DNA of 64,000 bases from Terriglobia bacterium. GTDB taxonomy: Bacteria; Acidobacteriota; Terriglobia; Terriglobales; SCQP01. Position numbers and translations under genes: made by a program. Under the pieces are notes generated by a model. It saw only the letters and a program-made list of their open reading frames with translations, ran no database searches and was not told the origin of the DNA. The DNA lies in assembly GCA_021323595.1 (NCBI GenBank), contig JAJPKR010000016.1:1-64000 (forward strand), read 5' to 3'. Position 1 is the stretch's first letter. Each line of letters begins with the position of its first letter. Below, one piece after another: positions 55,537 through 63,474 of the stretch.

Positions 55537-55562
55537 TGTACCTAAAACCGACCCGTCCGCAA
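55535..55562 (-). promoter_or_regulatory. Candidate his operon promoter
   Basis: On the minus strand TTGCGG (55562-55557) and TACAAT (55540-55535) are separated by 16 bases. The predicted start (~55528) would exclude the first ATG of the leader ORF and leave only a few bases before the second ATG (55524). The remaining bases to 55630 show nothing else. Confidence 0.5.
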
Positions 55563-55630
55563 AGCCGCGAGCCGGGCCTCCGCGCCCGCGGGCGGCAGCG
55601 CAGCCGTGATCCCCGGCCGAGGCAGGAAGC

Positions 55631-56827
55631 CTAGCGCTCCATCGCCAGTGCGGGCGGCGCGGCAGCCACGAGATCGCCGGCACGGCGCCGCCGGTTCTTG
55701 CGCACCGACTTGTGCAAGTACAGCGCGCGGTCGGCATCGGCGAGCAGCGAAGCCGGCGATTCGCCGCCCGCCACGTGCGCGAAGCCGGCCGAGCCTTCCA
55801 CCGCGAGTTCCCCGCCGTCGTCGCAGCGCACCTGCAGCGGAAACACGCTCCGCACGCGCTGCAACGCGACCTCGGCCTCCGCTTCGCTGGCGCCGGCCAG
55901 CAGGATCAGAAATTCGTCGCCGCCCAAGCGGAAAGCCATTCCCGGCGCCAGCCGGGCCAGCGCTTCGGCCAGCGCCTGGAGCGCGCGGTCGCCCACCGCG
56001 TGCCCGAAGCGATCGTTGATGGGCTTGAAGTCGTCGAGGTCCACCGCGATGGCCGCCAAGCCGCGTCCGCCGCTCTTCTGCAGCGCGGCGGCGCGCGCCA
56101 TCACCTCGTCGAGCCGGCGCCGATTGCCCAACCCGGTGAGCGAATCGGAGCGCGCGAGCACCGCGATACGCGATTCATATCGGTCCACCAGCGTGCCGAC
56201 AATGAACCACACCGCAACAAGCAATCCAGCCCATAAGAGAAACGTCGTCCGCAGAAAGAACGCGCTGAGCGCTTGCGTCCGCTTGATGACGCTCTCGGGA
56301 TCTTGCGTCACGCAGACCGCCGCGTCGAGGGGCGGCGACCAGTGCGCAGCGATCAAGCGCGTTTGCCCCGTCACCGGGTCCACGGCCCAGCCGCGCAGGG
56401 CTTCGCGCTGGGCTAGGGCGGCGGCGAGGGCGAGGGTGCCGCGGCTGCTGCGCACCGCCATTGCCCCCCAACCCGCGCCGACAAACGCCGCTACGGGATG
56501 GGCCAGCACGGTGCCGCGCCGGTCAATCAAGAACGCTTGGGCGCCGGGCGCGACCTCCAGGTGCTCGATCAGCCGCTCGGCATAGCGCTGGCCTTCGCCA
56601 CTTTGGACCGAGCCCCCCGGAGCGGTCTCCTCCAGCACGTTCGCCAGCATGGCCGCAGCCGCCGCGTCGTGGCCGAGGGCCTGCGCCAGCAGCGCGCGGC
56701 GCATCAAACTCCAACTGCGCGAGGTAAGTTGCCACTCGCCGATGGCCGAAATGAGCAGCAGCGAACCGACGATCGCCACTTGCAAAACGCGCTTGTTGGC
56801 TAGCGCCGCGGACCACTGCACGTCCAC
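55631..56827 (-). CDS. Membrane diguanylate cyclase (sensor-GGDEF)
   Basis: 398 residues. Two transmembrane helices (VLQVAIVGSLLLISAIG, ~14-30; and FLLWAGLLVAVWFIVGTLV, ~197-215) flank a ~165-residue periplasmic sensing region resembling a single-Cache domain (QAFLIDRRGTVLAHPVAA). The cytosolic GGDEF domain has SDSLTGLGNRRRLDE, VDLDDFKPINDRFGHAVGD and the intact signature FRLGGDEFLILLAG, so it should make c-di-GMP. No EAL or HD-GYP partner is near. It diverges from the P-type ATPase gene, with 90 bp between them. Confidence 0.92.
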   Translation of the reverse strand: MDVQWSAALANKRVLQVAIVGSLLLISAIGEWQLTSRSWSLMRRALLAQALGHDAAAAAMLANVLEETAPGGSVQSGEGQRYAERLIEHLEVAPGAQAFLIDRRGTVLAHPVAAFVGAGWGAMAVRSSRGTLALAAALAQREALRGWAVDPVTGQTRLIAAHWSPPLDAAVCVTQDPESVIKRTQALSAFFLRTTFLLWAGLLVAVWFIVGTLVDRYESRIAVLARSDSLTGLGNRRRLDEVMARAAALQKSGGRGLAAIAVDLDDFKPINDRFGHAVGDRALQALAEALARLAPGMAFRLGGDEFLILLAGASEAEAEVALQRVRSVFPLQVRCDDGGELAVEGSAGFAHVAGGESPASLLADADRALYLHKSVRKNRRRRAGDLVAAAPPALAMER

Positions 56828-56917
56828 ATTATCCGGTCGCCGGCCCCTGTTCGTTCGCGCGTATTGCCGGCGCCAGCTACTGATCGGACGCCGTACTTTC
56901 GGACAGGCCCACGCGCG

Positions 56918-59311
56918 ATGAGCTCGACCTCAACCGCCTGCGGACTTTGCGGCCGTCCCGCGCCGCCGGGCGAGCGGTTCTGCTGCCGCGGCTGCGCGGA
57001 GGTCCACGCGCTCTTCGAGCATCACGGCCTGCTCGACGCCTCCGCCACCGATCTCCATGCGCCGAGCGCCGCGAGCGGGCCGCGGCGCAGCGCGCGCTAC
57101 TCAATACGCGGCCTTTGGTGTCCTTCGTGCGCTTGGGCGCTGGAACGTTATTTGCGCCGTTGCTCCGGCGTCGTCGCAGCCCGAGTGGACTATCTCACCG
57201 CGACCTGCGAGATCGAATATCTGGGCGAAGAATTCACTTTGTCCGATCGCATCCGCGCACTCGGCTTCGAAGCCGTGCCGGCGGACGACGGCGATTGGAG
57301 TGGAACTTCCGCTTTGGCCCTGCACGCGGGCCTGGCGTTGTTTCTCGGCATGGGCGTGATGGTGCTGAGCTGGTCGGCCTATGCCCCCGTGCTGGCCGGC
57401 CGCCCCGACCCCGGCGGCACCCTGCTGGAAGGCGTGGCGGCTGCAGCCGCGGCCTTGGCGGTCTTTGTCTGCGGCTGGCCGATTTTGCGCCGGGGCGGCC
57501 TGGGTCTGATCCATCGCGCCGCCAACATGGATACGCTGATCGCCGCCAGCGGCTTGGCCGCCTTCGGCCTGAGCGTCGCCGAATGGACGCGCGGAAGGCT
57601 CACCTACTTCGATATCCCCGCCATGCTCTTCGCGCTGCTCCTCGCCGGACGCTGGCTGGAGAAGACCACGCTTCTCCGCTGCCAACGCGGGCTGGAGCGC
57701 TGGCAGCAGGCGCCTGCGGTGGCCTGGCGCTGGGATCCCGCAGCAGCCGCAGCGCGGCCGATTGCGGCCGCGACGCTCGGGCCCGGCGACGAAATCATGC
57801 TGCGCCCGGCCGAGCGGGTTCCGGCCGATTGCCGCCTGTCGGCCGGCGCCGTCCTCGCCGACGAATCCCTGCTCACCGGCGAGCCGCAGCCGCGGCGCCG
57901 CGAGCCTGGCGATGTGCTGGTCGCCGGCGCGCTCATCACCGAGATTCTCGGCGGGGAGATGGCGCAGGCCGTGGTCGCGCGACCCGCGGCAGCGAGCTGC
58001 CTGGCGGAGCTGGCCGCCCAGGTCGAGCGCGCCCGCGGCGCGCGCGCCGCCTCGCGGCGCGCGCAAAGACTCGATCGCTGGGCCGCCTACTTCGTCCCCG
58101 CGATCGCGCTCTTGGCGCTCGGCACGCTGCTGGCCAATCTGGCGTGCGGCATCGGCGGCGCCGCAGCCTGGCTGCGCGCCATCGCCGTGCTCGTCTTCGC
58201 CTGCCCCTGCACCCTCGGCCTTGCCGTGCCGCTGATCGAAGAGCGCGCGCTCTTGCTCGCCGCCCAGCGCGGCATCGTGGTGCAAGACCTCGATCGCCTA
58301 TTCGCGCTCGCCACTTGCGACACGCTGGTGCTCGACAAGACCGGCACCGTCACGGAAGGCTCAGCGCGCGTCGTCGCGTTCGCGCAAGTCGCGGTCCGCT
58401 CCACCGCGGCCGCCGGCGACAGCGCAGGCTCGGCCGGCAACGACGCGATCGCCCAAACCGTGCTGCGCGCAGCGCTCGCGCTCGAAGCCGGGAGCGTGCA
58501 TCCGCTGGGTGAAGCGGTGCGCGCCTTTGCCGCAGGGCGCCTGGCCCGCGCCAGCTCGATGCCGATCGCGCCATCCCGCCTCGAGGCGGTGGACGGCGAA
58601 GGCGTACGCGGCTGGCTCGATGGCGCGGAGTGGCGCATCGGCCGCCCCGAGTTCGCCGCACCCGCGGGCCTGCCCGCCGAATTCGCCTGCTTGACCGACG
58701 CCGCGCGCGCCGCGGCCGAAAGCGCTGTCATCCTCAGCCGCAACCAGCGCCCGCTCGCTCTGTTTCTGCTGCGTGCAACCGAACCGGCGGGCGCCAAGGC
58801 GATGCTGAGCGCCTGGAACCGCCGCCGCGAGTTGTGGCTGGTCAGCGGCGACGACCCTCAAGTCACCGCCGCCACCGCGCGCCGGCTGGGCATCGCCCAC
58901 GCTCAGGGCGGATGCGCACCGCCGCGCAAGGTCGAGCTGATCTCCGGCCTGCGGGCGCAAGGCCGCCGCGTCGCGATGGCGGGCGACGGCCACAACGACG
59001 CTCCCGCGCTTGCCGCCGCGCATGCCGGCATCGCCTTCGCCCGCGGCGCGCTGCTGGCTTGCCGCGCCGCAGCCATCACCCTCCTGCATCCGGATCTGGC
59101 GGGGCTCGACCGCGTTCTGGCGCTGGCCGGCCAGCTCCGCCGCCGCGAGCGCGCCGCCCTACTCTGGGCGGCAATCTACAACATGGCCGGGCTTCCGTTG
59201 GCGGCCATCGGCTGGATCGGTCCGCTCGCGGCGGCGATCGCCATGGTGGCTTCCAGCTTCTCCTTGCTGGCCGTGGCGCTGCTGCCCTTCTCCGCGCTCA
59301 GGCCGCGCTGA
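56918..59311 (+). CDS. FixI/CcoI-like heavy-metal P-type ATPase
   Basis: 797 residues from ATG 56918. The N-terminus has CGLCGRPAPPGERFCCRGCA, a Cys cluster as in FixI/CcoI, then an HMA-like domain with GLWCPSCAW (~82). The transmembrane metal site is VFACPCTLGLAVPL (~430), phosphorylation site VLDKTGTVTEG (~475), HP motif GSVHPLGEAV (~530) and hinge AGDGHNDAPAL (~690). It most likely exports Cu+ into the membrane or periplasm for cytochrome oxidase assembly; general Cu export is the alternative. No cco genes are adjacent. Its 3' end overlaps the convergent CPBP gene by 14 bp. Confidence 0.93.
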   Translation: MSSTSTACGLCGRPAPPGERFCCRGCAEVHALFEHHGLLDASATDLHAPSAASGPRRSARYSIRGLWCPSCAWALERYLRRCSGVVAARVDYLTATCEIEYLGEEFTLSDRIRALGFEAVPADDGDWSGTSALALHAGLALFLGMGVMVLSWSAYAPVLAGRPDPGGTLLEGVAAAAAALAVFVCGWPILRRGGLGLIHRAANMDTLIAASGLAAFGLSVAEWTRGRLTYFDIPAMLFALLLAGRWLEKTTLLRCQRGLERWQQAPAVAWRWDPAAAAARPIAAATLGPGDEIMLRPAERVPADCRLSAGAVLADESLLTGEPQPRRREPGDVLVAGALITEILGGEMAQAVVARPAAASCLAELAAQVERARGARAASRRAQRLDRWAAYFVPAIALLALGTLLANLACGIGGAAAWLRAIAVLVFACPCTLGLAVPLIEERALLLAAQRGIVVQDLDRLFALATCDTLVLDKTGTVTEGSARVVAFAQVAVRSTAAAGDSAGSAGNDAIAQTVLRAALALEAGSVHPLGEAVRAFAAGRLARASSMPIAPSRLEAVDGEGVRGWLDGAEWRIGRPEFAAPAGLPAEFACLTDAARAAAESAVILSRNQRPLALFLLRATEPAGAKAMLSAWNRRRELWLVSGDDPQVTAATARRLGIAHAQGGCAPPRKVELISGLRAQGRRVAMAGDGHNDAPALAAAHAGIAFARGALLACRAAAITLLHPDLAGLDRVLALAGQLRRRERAALLWAAIYNMAGLPLAAIGWIGPLAAAIAMVASSFSLLAVALLPFSALRPR

Positions 59312-60221
59312 ACTTGACTTCCGGCTGAAAGCGCGCGAACAGCCAGAAAAGAATCGCGATCAGCGGGAAGACCAACAAGCTTCCTTCCGGCCCGACGCTG
59401 CCGCCCGTGAGCCAGTGCGACCCATGAAACGACGAACTCAGCAGCGTGTGCCGCGGCACCATGCCGCTATCGGGAACCGAGTAAAGGAAGGTCTCGGAAT
59501 AGTCCCAGAGGAAATGGAAACCGACGGCAAACCACAGATGTCCGGTGCGCCGCACCGTGAAACAAAAAAACAGGCCGATCAATCCCGCGCTCAGCGCGCC
59601 CAGCGCGTTCTCGCCCGTATTGCCCAAATGCATCCCGCCGAAAATGATGGATAGGATGATCGCCGCCGGCCAGAACCCGACACCGCGCGCCAGCGTCACC
59701 AGCGCGTAGCCGCGCACCAAGTACTCCTCGGCGAATCCGACCAGAACGAAAACCGCCGCCCAGCTTGCCGCCGCTTGCACCAGCGCCGAGCCGTGAAGCG
59801 CCACCGCACCGAAATCGAAACTCCCCGTCGCTCGCAATGCCGCCAGCAGCGCCGTCAGCGCCGCGAAGCCCCAAAGCGCGCCCCGCCAAAACTGGCCGCG
59901 AAAGGCTTGCGCCAAGGGCAGTCCGTACGCGCCCATGGCGCGGCGTTCGCCCACACTCATTACTCCTGCCGCGCCGAGCGCCGCCAAGAACGTGGATCCT
60001 TCGGGGACCGCCATGAGCAGCGGGCTCAGTTCGTGCCCGCGCACACGCACCGGCAGCCCCAGCAGCACAGCGCCTCCGATTAAGATGACGTCGAAGACGA
60101 TAAACAAGAGAGCGAAAACCAGCACCCGCCAGCCGGGGCGCAAACCCTGCGGTCCGAGAAAGAGGTTCTCGTCCGGCGGCGGCGGGGCGGCCATATTGCT
60201 CGAAGCGTCGTCCATGTCCAT
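59298..60221 (-). CDS. CPBP-family intramembrane glutamic protease (CAAX-like)
   Basis: 307 residues with about eight hydrophobic segments. The active-site motifs of the CPBP/Rce1-like family are present: VGFAEEYLVRGYAL (EExxxR, ~173), SIIFGGMHLGNTGENALG (His, ~205) and WFAVGFHFLWDYSETF (FHxxWD-like, ~242). Such proteins are membrane proteases or tolerance factors; the substrate is unknown. ATG 60221 is chosen; ATG 60215 follows two codons later, and a longer frame upstream lacks a natural start. It converges on the P-type ATPase gene with a 14-bp overlap. Confidence 0.88.
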   Translation of the reverse strand: MDMDDASSNMAAPPPPDENLFLGPQGLRPGWRVLVFALLFIVFDVILIGGAVLLGLPVRVRGHELSPLLMAVPEGSTFLAALGAAGVMSVGERRAMGAYGLPLAQAFRGQFWRGALWGFAALTALLAALRATGSFDFGAVALHGSALVQAAASWAAVFVLVGFAEEYLVRGYALVTLARGVGFWPAAIILSIIFGGMHLGNTGENALGALSAGLIGLFFCFTVRRTGHLWFAVGFHFLWDYSETFLYSVPDSGMVPRHTLLSSSFHGSHWLTGGSVGPEGSLLVFPLIAILFWLFARFQPEVKFSAA

Positions 60222-60300
60222 GATCAGCCGGTATCTTACCCCCGTTCCCCGCCTCCGGCCGTGCACTCTCGCTCCCTTGCCCAATCAGCGATACTGATCC

Positions 60301-61314
60301 GTGGCACCGCAAGCACCGCGCTGCGACGCGGTCCTGATCGTCTCCTTCGGCGGCCCCGAAGCACGCGAGGAAGTCGTTCCTTTTCTCGAGAACGTGTTGC
60401 GCGGCCGCAACGTCCCACGCCAGCGGCTGCTCGAAGTCGCCGAGCACTACTATCACCTCGGCGGGCGGAGCCCGATCAACGATCAAAATCGCGCCCTCGT
60501 GGCCGCGCTCACCGCCGAATTTGCGCGCTCCGGCCCCGCCTTGCCCATTTACTGGGGCAACCGCAATTGGCGCCCGCTGCTCGCGGATACCGTCGCGCGC
60601 ATGCGCGATGATGGCGTGCGGCACGCGCTGGCATTCGTGACCGCGTCGTTTGGCTCTTTTTCGGGCTGCCGCCAGTACTTGGATGACATCGCCGCCGCGC
60701 GCGCCGCGGTCGGTCCCGGCGCTCCGGAAATCCGCAAGCTGCGCCTCTTCTACAACCACCCCGGCTTCATCAGGGCATGGGTGGCGCGCGTGGAAGAAGC
60801 GCTGGCGGCTGTGCCCGCCGCCGAGCGCGCGGGCATCCCGCTGCTGTTCAGCGCCCATTCGATTCCGCTGGGCATGGCTCGTTCCAGTCCCTACGTCGCG
60901 CAACTGCAAGCGGCAAGCCAATGGGTCGCGGAGGGCCTCGGCAGACAGGAATATCGTCTCGCTTATCAAAGCCGCAGCGGCCCGCCTTCGCAGCCTTGGC
61001 TCGAGCCCGACGTCAACACCGCCCTCGAAGATTTGGCGCGCACCGGCGCCGGAGCGGTTCTGGTGGCGCCGCTGGGCTTTCTTTCCGATCACATGGAGGT
61101 CGCCTACGATCTCGACTGCGAGGCGCGGCAGACGGCCGAGCGGCTGGGCCTGCGCCTGCTGCGCGCCGCCACGCCCGGCACGCACCCGGCGCTGATCGCG
61201 ATGATCCGCGAGCTGATCCTGGAGCGCCTCGAACCCGGCCGCTCGCGCGGCGTCATGCCGGGCAGCAAAATTTGGCCCGACGACTGTCCCGCCGATTGTT
61301 GCCTGCCGCAGTAA
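60301..61314 (+). CDS. hemH: Ferrochelatase, possible [2Fe-2S] type
   Basis: 337 residues from GTG 60301. Inserts ferrous iron into a porphyrin. Seen: DAVLIVSFGGPEAREEVVPF, YHLGGRSPINDQNRALV, YWGNRNWRPLL, catalytic His in LLFSAHSIPLGMA (~190) and Glu in GFLSDHMEVAYDLD (~260). Cys are unusual: one in SFGSFSGCRQYLDDI (~122) and three at the C-terminus (DDCPADCCLPQ). These could ligate a [2Fe-2S] cluster, as in actinobacterial and animal enzymes, though the tail spacing differs. Protoheme or coproheme substrate is undecided. hemC and hemD are far away at 16.5-18.3 kb. Confidence 0.93.
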   Translation: MAPQAPRCDAVLIVSFGGPEAREEVVPFLENVLRGRNVPRQRLLEVAEHYYHLGGRSPINDQNRALVAALTAEFARSGPALPIYWGNRNWRPLLADTVARMRDDGVRHALAFVTASFGSFSGCRQYLDDIAAARAAVGPGAPEIRKLRLFYNHPGFIRAWVARVEEALAAVPAAERAGIPLLFSAHSIPLGMARSSPYVAQLQAASQWVAEGLGRQEYRLAYQSRSGPPSQPWLEPDVNTALEDLARTGAGAVLVAPLGFLSDHMEVAYDLDCEARQTAERLGLRLLRAATPGTHPALIAMIRELILERLEPGRSRGVMPGSKIWPDDCPADCCLPQ

Positions 61315-61421
61315 GGGAGGCTGCAGGATTGGCGCCGGGCCCGGCGCCGGAGGGGCGCGCAGCCGCGCTGGGCCTGGAGGAACTCCGCGGTATGATGAAA
61401 CCGCTTCCCTTGGGTACGGTT

Positions 61422-62771
61422 ATGCGAATTTCTCGCCGAAAACTTCTGCAATGCGCGGGCGGCCTCGCCGCCGCCGCGCTGCCCGGCACACGCCGTCATG
61501 CCTGGGCGCAAGCGGCGGCGCCGGGTGACGAGTCAGGCGCGGACCCGGGTCACTCGCCCTATCCGCGGCTGCCGCTCACATTTTTCGCTCACCGCTTGGG
61601 CACCGATCACGCCGAGGGCGTCTCGCTGCTGGATATGAATGGCGACGGCCGCCTCGACATCCTGAGCGGCGCCTACTGGTATGAAAATCCCGGCCCCGCC
61701 GGCGGCCCATGGCCGCGCCATCAATTCCGCGAAGTGGTGCTGGTCGGCGAGTTTGTTTCCGACTGCGGCGAATTCATCTTCGACGTCAACAAAGACGGCC
61801 GCCCCGACTTGGTCACCGCCGGCTGGCAGCGCGACGGACTCTGGTGGTTCGAGAACCCCGGCCACGCCGGCCCATTCTGGCAGTCGCATAAGATCTGCCA
61901 CTCGATCGACACCGAGGGCATGGCCGCCGGCGATCTGCTGGGCTCGGGGAAGAACGACGACCTTCTCGCCTGCCATTACAACAGCGAGGGGCTGATCTGG
62001 GTGAACTTCGCCGGCCGCGAACCGGTGGTGCGCCAGGTCGGCGAGCGCATTGACGGCGGCAGGCACGGCCAGGGCGACGGCCATGGCGTCGGCATCGGCG
62101 ACGTGGATGGCGACGGCAAGAACGACATCCTGACCGCGCACGGCTGGTTTCGCAACATCGACGCCGCGCATAACCAATGGGAGTGGCATCCCGACTGGGA
62201 ACTGCAAGAAGCCGGCTTTCCGATCCTCGCGTATGACGTGAATGGCGACGGCTTGACCGACATCATCTACGGGCACGGCCACGATTACGGCATCTACTGG
62301 CTCGAGCAGACGCGCGGCGGCGGCCGCCGCAGCTGGCGCCGCCATCTCATTGACGACTCGTTCTCGCAAGCGCATGCGCTCGCCCTCGCCGACCTCGATG
62401 GCGACGGCCAGCCCGAACTCATCGCCGGCAAGCGCTATCGCTCCGACCCGAATCCCGGCAACTACGATCCCCTGGTGATCTATTACTACAAGATCGACCG
62501 CGCCCAGCGCCGTTTCATCCGTTATCCCATCAGCTACAACGGGACCGCGGGCGCGGGCACGCAGATTCTCGCCGCGGATATTGACGGCGACGGCGACCTC
62601 GATCTCATCGTCGCCGGCAAAACCGGGGTGCATTGGCTCGAAAACTACCGCATCGATCGCGTCCCTAACGCCGTGCGCGAGAAGGAACTGCTCTACGACT
62701 ATCACTGGCCCTTCCCCGGCGAGGGCCACCGCGCGGGCCAGCAAAATGCCCCCGCCGACACTCCGTACTGA
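61422..62771 (+). CDS. Tat-exported FG-GAP/VCBS repeat protein
   Basis: About 449 residues. MRISRRKLLQCAGGLAAAAL is a twin-arginine signal; ATG 61392/61395 a few codons upstream are alternatives behind GGAGG. The mature protein is a beta-propeller of FG-GAP/VCBS-type repeats with calcium-loop motifs DMNGDGRLD, DVNKDGRPD, DVDGDGKND, DVNGDGLTD, DLDGDGQPE and DIDGDGDLD. These proteins are extracellular or periplasmic; the function is unknown and may be carbohydrate- or lyase-related. Its end overlaps the Sfp-type gene by 26 bp. Confidence 0.88.
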   Translation: MRISRRKLLQCAGGLAAAALPGTRRHAWAQAAAPGDESGADPGHSPYPRLPLTFFAHRLGTDHAEGVSLLDMNGDGRLDILSGAYWYENPGPAGGPWPRHQFREVVLVGEFVSDCGEFIFDVNKDGRPDLVTAGWQRDGLWWFENPGHAGPFWQSHKICHSIDTEGMAAGDLLGSGKNDDLLACHYNSEGLIWVNFAGREPVVRQVGERIDGGRHGQGDGHGVGIGDVDGDGKNDILTAHGWFRNIDAAHNQWEWHPDWELQEAGFPILAYDVNGDGLTDIIYGHGHDYGIYWLEQTRGGGRRSWRRHLIDDSFSQAHALALADLDGDGQPELIAGKRYRSDPNPGNYDPLVIYYYKIDRAQRRFIRYPISYNGTAGAGTQILAADIDGDGDLDLIVAGKTGVHWLENYRIDRVPNAVREKELLYDYHWPFPGEGHRAGQQNAPADTPY

Positions 62772-63447
62772 GCCCCCGCCGCTGGCGGCCGATGAAGTGC
62801 ATCTCTGGCGCATCGCGCTGGATGCTCCGGCCGACGCATCACTGCTGAGCCCGGACGAACTCGAGCGCGCCGGGCGCTTTCATTTCGCGCGCGATCGCCG
62901 CCGCTTCGTGGCGGCCCGCGCCGGCCTGCGGCGCATTCTGGCGCGCTATCTCGGCCAAGCGCCGCAGGCGCTCGGTTTCGCCTATGGTCCGCAGGGCAAG
63001 CCCCGGCTGGCGGCCGCCGGTGCGCCGCCTTACTTCAATCTCAGCCACGCCGAAGGGCTGGCGCTGGTCGCGGTGACGGCCATCGGCGAGGTGGGCGTGG
63101 ATCTCGAATTTCCGCGTCCGATCGACCCCGGCCTGGCGGCACGGTACTTCGCCGCCGCCGAAATCGCCGCCTTGGAAGCTCTTCCTGCGCAGGAACGCAA
63201 CCTCGCCTTCTTCCGCTGCTGGACGCGCAAGGAGGCCTATCTCAAAGCGTGCGGCGACGGCGTGCTGGCGCCGCTCGACCGCTTCGAGGTTTCGCTCGAT
63301 CCGGCCTCGCCCCGCGTGCTCACGATCGGCGGCGACCGCGAGGAGGCTGCACGCTGGCAACTCGCGCATCTGGAGCCTGCGCCGGGCTACGTCGGCGCCG
63401 TCGCGCTGCGGGCGGTGGGCTGGCATTGGCACGAGTTGGCGGAATAA
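62746..63447 (+). CDS. Sfp-type 4'-phosphopantetheinyl transferase
   Basis: 233 residues from ATG 62746. Two-domain Sfp/AcpT-like enzyme: FHFARDRRRFVAARAGLRRI (~45), YGPQGKPRLA, YFNLSHAEGLALVAV (~98), the Mg-binding EVGVDLEFPRPIDP (~118) and FFRCWTRKEAYLKACGDG (~160). It transfers phosphopantetheine from CoA to carrier proteins of polyketide, peptide or fatty-acid synthases. No carrier-protein cluster is present in the window. It starts inside the end of the FG-GAP gene, so the two are probably cotranscribed despite unrelated roles. Confidence 0.92.
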   Translation: MPPPTLRTEPPPLAADEVHLWRIALDAPADASLLSPDELERAGRFHFARDRRRFVAARAGLRRILARYLGQAPQALGFAYGPQGKPRLAAAGAPPYFNLSHAEGLALVAVTAIGEVGVDLEFPRPIDPGLAARYFAAAEIAALEALPAQERNLAFFRCWTRKEAYLKACGDGVLAPLDRFEVSLDPASPRVLTIGGDREEAARWQLAHLEPAPGYVGAVALRAVGWHWHELAE

Positions 63448-63474
63448 GCCGCGCGCCCGCGCGCCGCGGCTTGA

